Positions 1 to 7,474 of a DNA stretch of 33,368 bases are shown one piece after another. The stretch is from contig JAMFRP010000056.1 in assembly GCA_026224775.1 (NCBI GenBank), forward strand, positions 1 to 33,368, read 5' to 3'. The translations under genes and the position numbers were made by a program. The notes beneath the pieces were generated by a model. That model saw nothing but the letters and a program-made list of their open reading frames with translations, ran no database searches and had not been told where the DNA came from. The DNA is from Bacteroidota bacterium. GTDB lineage: Bacteria; Bacteroidota; Bacteroidia; Sphingobacteriales; Sphingobacteriaceae. The first letter of the stretch is position 1; every line of letters starts with the position of its first letter.

Positions 1-30
1 AGAGTGCCTGGATTATCTGCAATTCAATTT

Positions 31-99
31 GTCATTCTGAGGAACGAAGAATCTGTACGGTGTAATCTACTTTACAGATTCTTCGTTCCTCAGAATGAC
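31..99. repeat. Long palindromic intergenic element (CTGAG subtype)
   Basis: Two perfectly complementary 25-base arms (31-55 and 75-99) are separated by a 19-base loop. The arms begin GTCATTCTGAGGAACGAAGA and end at the reverse complement. The same element type occurs at 17031-17110, 18068-18146, 29943-30026 and, as a remnant, near 32445. It could fold as a strong hairpin in RNA. It is part of the 305-base gene-free left edge of the window. Confidence 0.9.
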
Positions 100-109
100 A
101 GTAGCTTAT

Positions 110-147
110 AAAGAAAATGCCCCTTATTAATAAGGGGCATTTTCTTT
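110..147. terminator. Perfect palindrome, likely bidirectional terminator
   Basis: A perfect 38-base palindrome with a GC core (GCCCCTTATT/AATAAGGGGC) is flanked by A-rich and T-rich ends, so it would terminate transcription in either direction. The gene it serves on the left lies outside the window. Confidence 0.75.
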
Positions 148-252
148 ATGCCAATTTTCAATAAGGTTTAGGCACTACTAAATTATCACAAAAGCGCATC
201 TTAAACTACACGTATAAATACCTGATTTTATAATAGTGTAAAACCATCTAAA

Positions 253-287
253 ACAAAAAAGCCACGGAATTTCCGTGGCTTTTTTGC
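253..287. terminator. Intrinsic terminator downstream of ilvE
   Basis: The stem GCCACGG/CCGTGGC (261-267 with 273-279) is flanked by A6 on the left and T6 on the right. It lies about 20 bases beyond the ilvE stop codon on the minus strand, with a U-run in the right position for ilvE; the symmetry also allows termination from the left. Confidence 0.85.
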
Positions 288-305
288 TTATAGGGTTATT
301 GTAAA

Positions 306-1370
306 TTAAACAATAAAATTCCAGCCATGCGTATCGGCAGCATTGCCATATTTTATAGCATTCATTTCTTTTAATATCTTTTGCGAAAATTCACGTGTTT
401 TCGGATCATTTAAAAAATACTCCTCACCGTTTAAGCTGATAGAACCAACCGGTGCGATGGTAGCGGCAGTGCCTGCGCCAAAAGCATCATCAAGTTTGCC
501 ATTTTTGGCCGCCTCAATAATTTCAGCTACAGATACACGGCGTTCTTCAACCGGGTAACCCCACTCACGTGCAAGGGTTAAAACGGTATCGCGGGTTACG
601 CCATCCAAAATAGTATCTCGGGTTGATGGGGTTACTACCTTGCCATCTAATACAAATATTACGTTAGCCGCGCCCATTTCTTCCACAAACTCGTGGTTCT
701 TGGCATCGGTCCAAATTAATTGGTCAAAACCTTCTTCAGTAGCTTTTTTAGCCGGTAACATGCTGCCGCCATAGTTGCCTGATGATTTAGCATAACCCAT
801 ACCACCTTCGGCCGAGCGGGTGTAATGATTTTCAATCTTCACCCTTAAGGTTTTTGAAAAATATGGTCCAACCGGGCAAAGTAACACCATGTATTTGTAG
901 GTAGTTGATGGCGCCACACCCAAAAACGGATCAGTAGCGAACATAAACGGCCTGATATATAAAGCGTGATCAGGTTGTGTAGGGATCCAGTCACGGTCTA
1001 TATCTACAACAGCCGCTAAGCTTTGTAAAAATATATCTTCGGGCAGGGTAGGCATGCAAAGCCTTTCTGCCGACTTGTTAAAACGTTGCGCGTTTTTATC
1101 AGGACGAAAGATAGATACTGTTCCATCTGCATGTTTGTAAGCCTTTATGCCTTCAAAAAATGATTGTCCGTAATGTAATGATGAAATTGCCGGACTTAAA
1201 CTGACATCGCCATAAGGGACTATTTGGAAATTCTTCCATTCGCCATCGGCATAATCGGCCACAAACATGTGGTCGGAAAATGTTTTTCCAAATGGTAGGT
1301 TGTTAAAATCCGTTTCTGCTAAGCGAGAATGCGGTGTCTTGGTGATCTTGATGTCCAGTGTCTCAGTCAT
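306..1370 (-). CDS. ilvE: Branched-chain amino acid aminotransferase
   Basis: A PLP-dependent class IV aminotransferase that interconverts leucine, isoleucine and valine with their 2-oxo acids in the cytoplasm, using 2-oxoglutarate/glutamate. The 354-residue length fits the eukaryotic-like (BCAT type II) branch rather than the shorter E. coli IlvE. The segment YAKSSGNYGGS (193-203) carries the expected PLP lysine, K195, and the downstream EEMGAANVIFV and GAGTAATIAPVG segments match the phosphate and substrate loops of the family. The gene stands alone, with a terminator just after it and about 390 bases of gene-free DNA upstream. The start MTETLDIKIT is the first in-frame ATG. A possible TACCTTGC promoter element lies at 1398-1405 on the minus strand. 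Confidence 0.95.
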   Translation of the reverse strand: MTETLDIKITKTPHSRLAETDFNNLPFGKTFSDHMFVADYADGEWKNFQIVPYGDVSLSPAISSLHYGQSFFEGIKAYKHADGTVSIFRPDKNAQRFNKSAERLCMPTLPEDIFLQSLAAVVDIDRDWIPTQPDHALYIRPFMFATDPFLGVAPSTTYKYMVLLCPVGPYFSKTLRVKIENHYTRSAEGGMGYAKSSGNYGGSMLPAKKATEEGFDQLIWTDAKNHEFVEEMGAANVIFVLDGKVVTPSTRDTILDGVTRDTVLTLAREWGYPVEERRVSVAEIIEAAKNGKLDDAFGAGTAATIAPVGSISLNGEEYFLNDPKTREFSQKILKEMNAIKYGNAADTHGWNFIV

Positions 1371-1397
1371 GGCCTTATGATATTAATTTCGAAAATG

Positions 1398-1405
1398 GCA
1401 AGGTA
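1398..1405 (-). promoter_or_regulatory. Possible -7 element of ilvE
   Basis: On the minus strand this reads TACCTTGC, close to the Bacteroidota -7 consensus TAnnTTTG, 27 bases ahead of the ilvE ATG. No clear -33 TTG is seen. The rest of the 1371-1722 gap is A/T-rich with no ORF; it holds a 7-bp inverted repeat TGTACCA/TGGTACA near 1705-1738 that might form the 3' hairpin of the dioxygenase mRNA. Confidence 0.35.
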
Positions 1406-1760
1406 GGAATTTTTGTTTGAAAATGCGTGGTTAAAATAGTTATTAAACATGTACCGCGATTGAAACATTAAAGCAATTATCACCAGTAGAATAGTTACGC
1501 AAATGTTTCAACCGAATGAAAAATGAGTACAAAAACCTTTAATTTTCATGCAAAAATGAGTTAAAAATAGGTAAAAAATGCGTTTTTTTAGTTGATTTTG
1601 AAGCAAAAAAGGTCGTTTTTACTCAAAAAATGGCCTCAAAAGCAATGTAAAAACCGCATTTTTAGTGCTTTTTAAGGTGTTTTTAGGGTCAAAAGTGTGC
1701 CAAATGTACCAGGTGTGTCAACCGTAAATTGTGGTACACTTACAAAAGATAGCCTAAAAT

Positions 1761-2723
1761 CTATGAACCACTAACCTCTTTCAGTACTTTATCAACCCAA
1801 TGCTTACCCCAATTTTCTACCTGTTCCTCATTCCATAAACTTGGATAGAATATGCGTTTCTGAAAACGCGGAGGCAAGTACTTCTGCCAGTTGGTGCCAC
1901 CGGTTGCCTTAATTTCTTCAGGCTCACGGTTCAGGTAGCGCACGGCAGATTTATAGTGCGATAGCGGCCAGTTAACATTTACATTAATATCCAATTGGCG
2001 TAGCTCATCTTCCAGTTGAGTTGTAGTTTGCCCGCTTTGTTTAAACTGCTGTAATAAAGCATTAAAATTAGTGCCAACTGTTGCTCTGCCTAACTCAATA
2101 AAGGTTTTGGCGTATTTCTGTTCAAACTGTTTTAGGGTAAGAGTCTTTTTGCCTGTGGCGAGTTCCGTAGCGCCTGATTTCCAGTATAAATGCTCAAACT
2201 GGTCCTCAATGGTGGTATTGCGCAATTCCTCGCGCTTATCTTTGGCTACCAGGTTGATAAAATCCGAAGCATATATCTCGATCATCCGGTATTGGCCCGA
2301 TTGAAATCCGCTGGCCGGTAGCAACGACATCCTGAACTTTAAAAACTGTTCCTTCTCCATCCCATCCACCATAATCTCGAAAGAGTGGGTCAATGCTTCA
2401 AAATAACGGTTGATACGTTTTAAGCGTGCAGTAAAAAAGTCAATGGTTAAGGGTTGCGCCGCTACAATTTGCTTGCACTCATGCAGTGCCAGCTTAAAAT
2501 AAAGCTCAGTTATCTGATGATAGATGATGAATATTTCCTCATCCGGGAAAGGCGTTTTAGGGCTTTGCAAGCTGAGTAAAGTATCCAGATGGATATAATC
2601 CCAATAGGTTAAAAAATCAGCATAAAGCAGGCCATCTAAATAGGATGGCATATCCTGCCCCATGGCTTCATACTTTTCTTGTAAGCGGGTCAGGCGCTCT
2701 TCAATTTCGGGAGAGAAATTCAT
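1761..2723 (-). CDS. Tryptophan 2,3-dioxygenase family protein
   Basis: Heme-dependent dioxygenase that opens the indole ring of L-tryptophan to N-formylkynurenine, the first step of the kynurenine route. The segment IFIIYHQITELYFKLALHE matches the family's conserved helix with the substrate-facing His and the E-L-x-F-K pattern. The C-terminal ATGGTNWQKYLPP matches the substrate-binding GTGG loop in a Bacteroidota version. The product is 320 residues from the ATG at 2723; a TTG two codons earlier is unlikely because it lies inside a promoter-like TACATTTG box. No other kynurenine-pathway gene is in the window, so the downstream fate of the product cannot be read here. A mammalian-type TDO is about 400 residues; this is the shorter bacterial size. 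Confidence 0.9.
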   Translation of the reverse strand: MNFSPEIEERLTRLQEKYEAMGQDMPSYLDGLLYADFLTYWDYIHLDTLLSLQSPKTPFPDEEIFIIYHQITELYFKLALHECKQIVAAQPLTIDFFTARLKRINRYFEALTHSFEIMVDGMEKEQFLKFRMSLLPASGFQSGQYRMIEIYASDFINLVAKDKREELRNTTIEDQFEHLYWKSGATELATGKKTLTLKQFEQKYAKTFIELGRATVGTNFNALLQQFKQSGQTTTQLEDELRQLDINVNVNWPLSHYKSAVRYLNREPEEIKATGGTNWQKYLPPRFQKRIFYPSLWNEEQVENWGKHWVDKVLKEVSGS

Positions 2724-2726
2724 AGC

Positions 2727-2734
2727 CAAATGTA
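2727..2734 (-). promoter_or_regulatory. -7 promoter element 3 bases before the dioxygenase ATG
   Basis: The minus strand reads TACATTTG, then GCT, then ATG. It is an exact match to TAnnTTTG and so close to the start codon that transcription would begin at or beside the ATG, implying a leaderless or near-leaderless mRNA. A -33 TTG at the usual spacing is not evident. Confidence 0.5.
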
Positions 2735-2797
2735 GGAAGTTTTGTTTGTTTATAGAGATGATAAAACCTCAATTATAAACGAGGATCAAGTAAAGTG

Positions 2798-2830
2798 ATT
2801 GCAACAAAACAGCGTTTGGTGTGTTGCAAT
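2798..2830 (+). promoter_or_regulatory. Inverted repeat upstream of universal stress gene, possible operator
   Basis: ATTGCAAC (2798-2805) and GTTGCAAT (2823-2830) form an 8-bp inverted repeat with 17 bases between, ending 20 bases before the universal stress protein ATG. The dyad could bind a dimeric regulator. No regulator is identified. Confidence 0.3.
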
Positions 2831-2850
2831 ATTATATAAAGAGCACAGCC

Positions 2851-3324
2851 ATGATAAAGAAAATATTAATAGGTGTTGATGACAGCAAATATGCCGAAGC
2901 CGCCGCCAAATACGGATTTGATCTTGCTGAATCACTTAATGCACATGTTGGCTTAGTAAATATTATCGAACCTGTGGCTATATCAATGCCTATCAACGGC
3001 GCGAATGAGATATTAGGGACCCCCTTATATGGTTTGAACGGAGCAGAGGATGATAATATCATAAAAGCGCAAACCCAGGTGTCGGAAAGTATAATAGAAA
3101 ATATAACTCAAAAATATGCCGGCAAATTACAGGTAAGCCATTATAACGAGTATGGTTCTACAGGCGAAGGTATCCTCAGCTGTAGCCGTGAGTTTAAGGC
3201 CGACATTATTGTAATAGGAACTCACAACCGTTCAGGGCTTGACCGGTTATTCTCCAGCAATATTGCTGAGTATGTTGTTAAACATTCGGTAATACCTGTG
3301 CTGGTGGTGCCAACGAGGGAGTGA
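2851..3324 (+). CDS. Universal stress protein (UspA family)
   Basis: A single Usp domain of 157 residues. The N-terminal strand MIKKILIGVDDSKYAEAA and the C-terminal ADIIVIGTHNRSGLDRLFSS...VVKHSVIPVLVVP are typical. In ATP-binding members the loop is G-2X-G-9X-G-S/T; here the second G is N and the final G-S is S-N (GTHNRSGLDRLFSSN), so ATP binding is doubtful and it may behave like the non-nucleotide-binding UspA type. The ATG at 2851 is preferred over a GTG at 2821, because the latter adds ten residues not seen in the family and lies in an inverted repeat. The 3' end overlaps the convergent gene 3278-3553 by 47 bases. Confidence 0.93.
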   Translation: MIKKILIGVDDSKYAEAAAKYGFDLAESLNAHVGLVNIIEPVAISMPINGANEILGTPLYGLNGAEDDNIIKAQTQVSESIIENITQKYAGKLQVSHYNEYGSTGEGILSCSREFKADIIVIGTHNRSGLDRLFSSNIAEYVVKHSVIPVLVVPTRE

Positions 3325-3553
3325 TGAGCGCAATACCGGCTTCATCAATATGTACATGGCATTGTTTCACAGAAATATGATGTTTGAATTTTTGGATAGG
3401 CTCAATCCAATCTCTCGATGTAAAAACCGGGGCTTGAATATTTACAGATTCTACTAAAACTTCTTCGCCATCAAGAATCAATCGCCAACACTGTTCAACA
3501 CCGTCACTATCGGTGTTATAACGTATCCGGGCAAGGGTTACATTTCTATTCAT
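3278..3553 (-). CDS. Small hypothetical protein (91 aa)
   Basis: Not recognised. The product is soluble, without a signal peptide or membrane segment, with alternating hydrophobic strands (VTLARIRYN, CWRLILDGEEVLVESVNI, KQCHVHIDEAGIALI) that suggest a small beta-rich fold. The reading frame has an ordinary amino acid mix and fills the space between the stress protein and the phosphatase fusion. Its last 16 codons overlap the convergent universal stress gene, so the C-terminus (PSLAPPAQVLPNV) is constrained by two frames and may be a poorly conserved tail. Moderately sure it is real. Confidence 0.7.
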   Translation of the reverse strand: MNRNVTLARIRYNTDSDGVEQCWRLILDGEEVLVESVNIQAPVFTSRDWIEPIQKFKHHISVKQCHVHIDEAGIALITPSLAPPAQVLPNV

Positions 3554-3629
3554 TGGTTATAATAAAAGGTCAATTCAGTACAAATGTACTGTTGTTTTTA
3601 TCATATAACCCAATCAATCAGTAACATGC

Positions 3630-4922
3630 TTAATACAATAGCCTGAATTTTATGGTTTGTTCAATAGCTTTCAACTCGTTTAAAACCTGAGTATCATAAC
3701 CTGATTCCACATCGGTAATTACATAACCAATCTGCGGATTGGTAACCAAAAACTCGCCAACTATATTAATGTTATGGCGGGCAAATACATCATTTATTTT
3801 GGCCAGTATACCCGGTACGTTTTTGTGGATATGTATCAGCCTGTGCGCGTTATTAATGCGTGGCGGTTGCAGATCGGGGAAATTGCAGCTGGTATGCGTT
3901 TTACCCTCGTTCATAAACGCCATTACCCGTTTAGGGATGAAGTCATCATTGCGGGGGTTATGCTTAGGGTCATCAAAAATTATAATACCATTTTCGCAGG
4001 CAGCTTCAGCTAATTTGCGGCTGTTTATCTTCCCGAAGATGCCGATCACTTTTAACCTGCCTGCATTTTGTAGTTGCTCGGTTGTTGGCTGATTTTCTTC
4101 ATCACAAAATAAAATGCCGGCTTCTTCCAGATATTTATCCTCAATGCTTTCCCGCTGACGGATGTTGTAGCCCTCTTTGCGCATCTGCGCCAATGCATCT
4201 TCCTCAATATCACCCACAACCAAACATTTGATGCGGTTTTTGGGATACGATATGGCACGCGGCAATTTGTTGATGTATAGAAACTCATCAAAGCTCGGCG
4301 TAATATGATCCGCTTTTTCGGCTACTGATTTGCGCTCGATGTTCTCTGTAAAAGCAAAAAACTTTTTGATCATGCCCGATTCCTTCAACTGGAAATCAGA
4401 ATAACCATCGCCAATGCCAAAAATCTCACCTGGCAGGTTAAGCTCTTTTAACAGTTTAACCTTACCACCTTCTTGCGATAGCGGGTTTTCACGGTCGTAA
4501 CCTATAATGTTGCCATCATCATCAAATACAAAGGTGTTGGCGTAAATGTTTTCTTTTTTGATGTGATACTCGGTAACTACCGGCGTAATAAACTCCTTAA
4601 ATCCGCCGGATACAATTAACACCTCATCCTGGTGATTTTTAAAGAAGATAGTATTACGCGAGAAAGAAGTGGATACCTTCTTTTTTAGATGCGTGATCAA
4701 CTGCTTTAAATGCTCACGGTTAGCTTGCAGTAACTTAACGCGAGCTTCCAGACTTTGGGTGAACGATAAACGGCCCTCCATAGAGGCGTTCGTCAGGTCA
4801 TCAATTTGCTGGTATATTTTTTCCCTGTCGGGATGATTTTTTAACGATATGCGGGCTAATTCGTCCAAAGCTTCAACCTGCGTAAATGTGCTGTCGAAGT
4901 CGATAATAAAATATTGATCCAT
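3630..4922 (-). CDS. Phosphoserine phosphatase (SerB-like HAD) fused to SerA remnant with ACT domain
   Basis: Residues 1-220 are a HAD-superfamily phosphatase of the SerB type: nucleophile motif DFDST (D8, acid/base D10), SGG motif at 105-107, K154, and GDGYSD (171-176). The expected reaction is phosphoserine to serine. Residues 231-350 resemble the N-terminal substrate-binding region of 3-phosphoglycerate dehydrogenase (SerA) but the NAD-binding Rossmann core and the catalytic Arg/Glu/His region are missing. Residues 345-430 (CNFPDL ... HRLIHIHKNVPGIL ... FRLLY) align closely with the C-terminal ACT domain of E. coli-type SerA, which binds serine. The fusion therefore probably senses serine without dehydrogenase activity (inference). 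The start MDQYFIIDFDST at 4922 is chosen because it puts the nucleophile at the usual distance; an ATG at 4955 lies in repeat-like sequence. Confidence 0.85.
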   Translation of the reverse strand: MDQYFIIDFDSTFTQVEALDELARISLKNHPDREKIYQQIDDLTNASMEGRLSFTQSLEARVKLLQANREHLKQLITHLKKKVSTSFSRNTIFFKNHQDEVLIVSGGFKEFITPVVTEYHIKKENIYANTFVFDDDGNIIGYDRENPLSQEGGKVKLLKELNLPGEIFGIGDGYSDFQLKESGMIKKFFAFTENIERKSVAEKADHITPSFDEFLYINKLPRAISYPKNRIKCLVVGDIEEDALAQMRKEGYNIRQRESIEDKYLEEAGILFCDEENQPTTEQLQNAGRLKVIGIFGKINSRKLAEAACENGIIIFDDPKHNPRNDDFIPKRVMAFMNEGKTHTSCNFPDLQPPRINNAHRLIHIHKNVPGILAKINDVFARHNINIVGEFLVTNPQIGYVITDVESGYDTQVLNELKAIEQTIKFRLLY

Positions 4923-4943
4923 TGAGTAGTGTGCGGCTTGTAC

Positions 4944-4976
4944 TTTGATGTGCAAAAATGCGGATGTGCAAATGTG
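4944..4976. repeat. Short ATGTGCAnAT repeat cluster, left of the epimerase gene
   Basis: Two copies, ATGTGCAAAA and ATGTGCAAAT, separated by ATGCGG. They match the larger ATGTGCA[AG]AT cluster at 6029-6229, so the epimerase gene is bracketed by the same repeat. Confidence 0.6.
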
Positions 4977-5050
4977 CGAAAAATGAGCGAGAGGGCAGTC
5001 AATATTTCTAATAAAAGCCGTTACCGACTGAAATTATTGCAAACTTAATA

Positions 5051-6019
5051 CTATTTTTTTAAAGCCGCGCACACCTCTTTTACCGTCTCGCTAATCGGCT
5101 TAAACTCAAACCCAATAGCAGCTTTAATTTTAGAGTTGTCGTAGTTATTGGTTAACGATGCTGTTTGGGCGGCAACTTTATCCATCTTTGAATCGCTGCC
5201 GGTAATAGTGGCTAATAATGTCGCGCTGCGCCATACTAATCCCATAACCCAGGGTTTTGCCAGCATTGAAGGCCGTACCAACCCAAAGCCATCCGCTATT
5301 TGAGCAGTGATATTTTTATAGCTGATATTTTCCGCGCTGATAATGTAACGTTCGCTGCTGATCTCGCTATTCATCAGGGCTATCATGCATTTGGCAACGT
5401 CTTCCACATCAACAAAGCCGCCCGTGCCTTGGGTGTAAAATTTTAACCCTTTGCGTACTGTTATAAATAATTGCCCGGTTCCGGCAGTGCCTGAGTTTGG
5501 GCCGATGATTAACGATGGATTTACAATAACCGCATCCAAGCCCTCGGCAATACCGCGCCAAACTTCCATTTCGCTATGCAGTTTTGATATGGCATAGCCA
5601 TCATCCTCGCTGGTTTCATCCAGATGGGTGTTCTCATTAATCAGTTTGCCCGGCAATGCCTGGCCTATGGCTGCTATCGAACTTACGTGCAGCAATCGTA
5701 TACCATACTCATTACACAGGTTCACAACATTGGCTGTACCTGTAACATTGGTGCGGATCATCGCTTGCTTATCCTTTTGCATTAACGATACCCAAGCCGC
5801 ACAATGATAAACTTGCGTCACGCTATCTAAAGCATCTTCCAAAGCGAAAATGTCCAGCATATCAGCATCGACCCATTCAATTTTATCGTGGTAGGGTATA
5901 AGCAATTGCGGTATCACCGAACTGCCACGCTTAGTACAGCGAATAACATTACCTGCATTTACCAGTTGCATGGCAAGCTCCGAACCTAAAAAACCTGTAG
6001 CGCCTGTAACCAGTATCAT
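5051..6019 (-). CDS. NAD(P)-dependent epimerase/dehydratase (extended SDR)
   Basis: A 322-residue extended short-chain dehydrogenase. The N-terminus MILVTGATGFLG has the GxxGxxG dinucleotide loop at 6-12, followed by VDADMLD (50-56), VYHCAAWVS (70-78) and the catalytic SS (113-114) with YAISK (Y142, K146). The overall pattern fits the dihydroflavonol reductase/3-beta-HSD-like group; the substrate cannot be assigned from sequence. Probably cytoplasmic. It is followed on the same strand by the phosphatase fusion, but about 130 bases and repeat units lie between, so cotranscription is uncertain. Only 32 bases separate the stop from the end of a gene-free stretch with no visible terminator. Confidence 0.9.
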   Translation of the reverse strand: MILVTGATGFLGSELAMQLVNAGNVIRCTKRGSSVIPQLLIPYHDKIEWVDADMLDIFALEDALDSVTQVYHCAAWVSLMQKDKQAMIRTNVTGTANVVNLCNEYGIRLLHVSSIAAIGQALPGKLINENTHLDETSEDDGYAISKLHSEMEVWRGIAEGLDAVIVNPSLIIGPNSGTAGTGQLFITVRKGLKFYTQGTGGFVDVEDVAKCMIALMNSEISSERYIISAENISYKNITAQIADGFGLVRPSMLAKPWVMGLVWRSATLLATITGSDSKMDKVAAQTASLTNNYDNSKIKAAIGFEFKPISETVKEVCAALKK

Positions 6020-6028
6020 ATTTTATTA

Positions 6029-6229
6029 ATGTGCAGATATGCGTATGTGCAAATGTGCAGATTTTTTTGGATGTGCAGATATGCGGACGTGTAAATGTGC
6101 AGATGCCGGAATTTATATTTATAAATGTGCAGATATACAGATATACAATCGAAATTAATTTATTAATCTTATCAAATATTCAATTAGCAAAACAATCTGC
6201 ATATTTGCACATCTGCACATTTGCAGATC
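6029..6229. repeat. Cluster of ATGTGCA[AG]AT decamers, direct and inverted
   Basis: At least six direct copies of ATGTGCAGAT or ATGTGCAAAT start near 6029, 6045, 6053, 6071, 6095 and 6125. The right end (6195-6229) carries the inverted forms ATCTGCAT, ATTTGCACAT, ATCTGCACAT and TTTGCAGAT. The outer parts can pair, giving a long imperfect hairpin of about 200 bases. The cluster fills the gap between the divergent epimerase and arginase-like genes and must contain or overlap their promoters. Confidence 0.75.
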
Positions 6230-6236
6230 AAGCGCC

Positions 6237-7421
6237 ATGTCATTATCTGATTTCTTTACACCTATTGATCTGGAAAAGATCAGCCCTAAAAAAGGATATT
6301 ATACCAGTCATTTGGGTGATAAAATAAATCAGTATACCGATACTTTTCCTGAGCTGGAAAATAAATCCTTTGACATCGCTATTGTTGGCGTGCAGGACGA
6401 CCGTAATGCGGTAAACAATTCAGGTTGTGGTTTAGCACCCGATTATGTACGCGAAAAATTATACTTGTTAAACGAAGGTGGCTATAATACCAAAATCGTA
6501 GATCTTGGCAATATAAAAGCAGGGGCCACAGTTACTGATACTTACTTCGCGTTAAAAACCGTAGTCGCCGAGCTGATTAAATTAGATATTCTGCCGATCA
6601 TCATCGGCGGTGGGCAGGACCTTACCTACGCCCAATATATGGGTTACGAAGCCCTGGAGCAAAAAGTTGACCTGGTGATCGTTGATTCGCATTTTGACCT
6701 GGAGGATGACACTATGCCTGAAAGCATCGAAACTACATCCACATCATACCTTAACAAAATATTTTTGCACGAACCTAATTACCTGTTCAACTTTAGTAAC
6801 CTGGGTTATCAAACCTATTTTACCAGTCAGGCCGGATTACGGGTGATGGAAAAATTATACTTTGATGTACATCGCCTCGGTAATTTAAGTGGGCAAATTG
6901 CCTATGCTGAGCCGATCATCCGCAATGCCAATATGGTGAGTTTTGATATAAGCGCTATCCGTTCATCAGATGCGATGGCTAATATCAACGCTACCCCAAA
7001 TGGCTTTTATGCCGAAGAGGCTTGTCAGATATGCCGTTATGCGGGTTTCAATGATAAACTTACCTCAATAGGTTTTTATGAGTTTAACCCAGCCTATGAT
7101 AATAACGGGCAAACAGCGATGTTGCTGGCGCAGATGGTATGGTATTTTATTGATGGTGTGTATAACCGCAAAAAAGATTTTCCGCTCAACCCAAAATCAC
7201 AATACCTGATCTACAAAACCAGCCTTAAACATGATGATCACGAGGTGGTATTTGTAAAAAGTAAAAAAACAGACCGGTGGTGGATGCAGGTACCTTATCC
7301 AAGCGGCGGCTCAAAAAACGAACGATCGCATTTAGTACCTTGCAGTTACGATGATTATAAAATTGCCATTTCGGGCGAAATGCCTGATCTTTGGTGGCGT
7401 ACTTATCAAAAACTAACCTAA
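6237..7421 (+). CDS. Arginase/formimidoylglutamase superfamily protein with altered metal ligands
   Basis: A 394-residue ureohydrolase-superfamily protein. The three metal motifs are recognisable but changed: IIGGGQDLTYA (123-132) replaces the ligand His of GGDHS with Q127; VDSHFD (149-154) keeps D150, H152 and D154; SFDISAI (235-241) keeps D237 but has S239 where the family has Asp. Two of the six manganese ligands are thus substituted. Similar Bacteroidota proteins are commonly labelled formimidoylglutamase (histidine degradation), but no hut genes are nearby and the activity is unproven. There is a long C-terminal extension (about 290-394) rich in Trp and basic residues (DRWWMQVPYP, PDLWWRTYQKLT). 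ATG 6237 follows the decamer repeat cluster directly. Confidence 0.8.
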   Translation: MSLSDFFTPIDLEKISPKKGYYTSHLGDKINQYTDTFPELENKSFDIAIVGVQDDRNAVNNSGCGLAPDYVREKLYLLNEGGYNTKIVDLGNIKAGATVTDTYFALKTVVAELIKLDILPIIIGGGQDLTYAQYMGYEALEQKVDLVIVDSHFDLEDDTMPESIETTSTSYLNKIFLHEPNYLFNFSNLGYQTYFTSQAGLRVMEKLYFDVHRLGNLSGQIAYAEPIIRNANMVSFDISAIRSSDAMANINATPNGFYAEEACQICRYAGFNDKLTSIGFYEFNPAYDNNGQTAMLLAQMVWYFIDGVYNRKKDFPLNPKSQYLIYKTSLKHDDHEVVFVKSKKTDRWWMQVPYPSGGSKNERSHLVPCSYDDYKIAISGEMPDLWWRTYQKLT

Positions 7422-7474
7422 GTACAATTCTATTCGCTTTTCACCGTTACACTATTTAATAGTTTTTGTTTTTC

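Noticed and set aside
1371..1722. Small gene or riboswitch in the gap upstream of ilvE
   Set aside because: No ORF longer than about 13 codons with a credible start and no known riboswitch or T-box elements; only A/T-rich sequence with weak dyads.
6031..6327. 98-residue ORF with repeated NVQI units
   Set aside because: It is a translation of the ATGTGCAnAT repeat cluster running into the arginase-like gene in another frame; the peptide repeats only mirror the DNA repeats.
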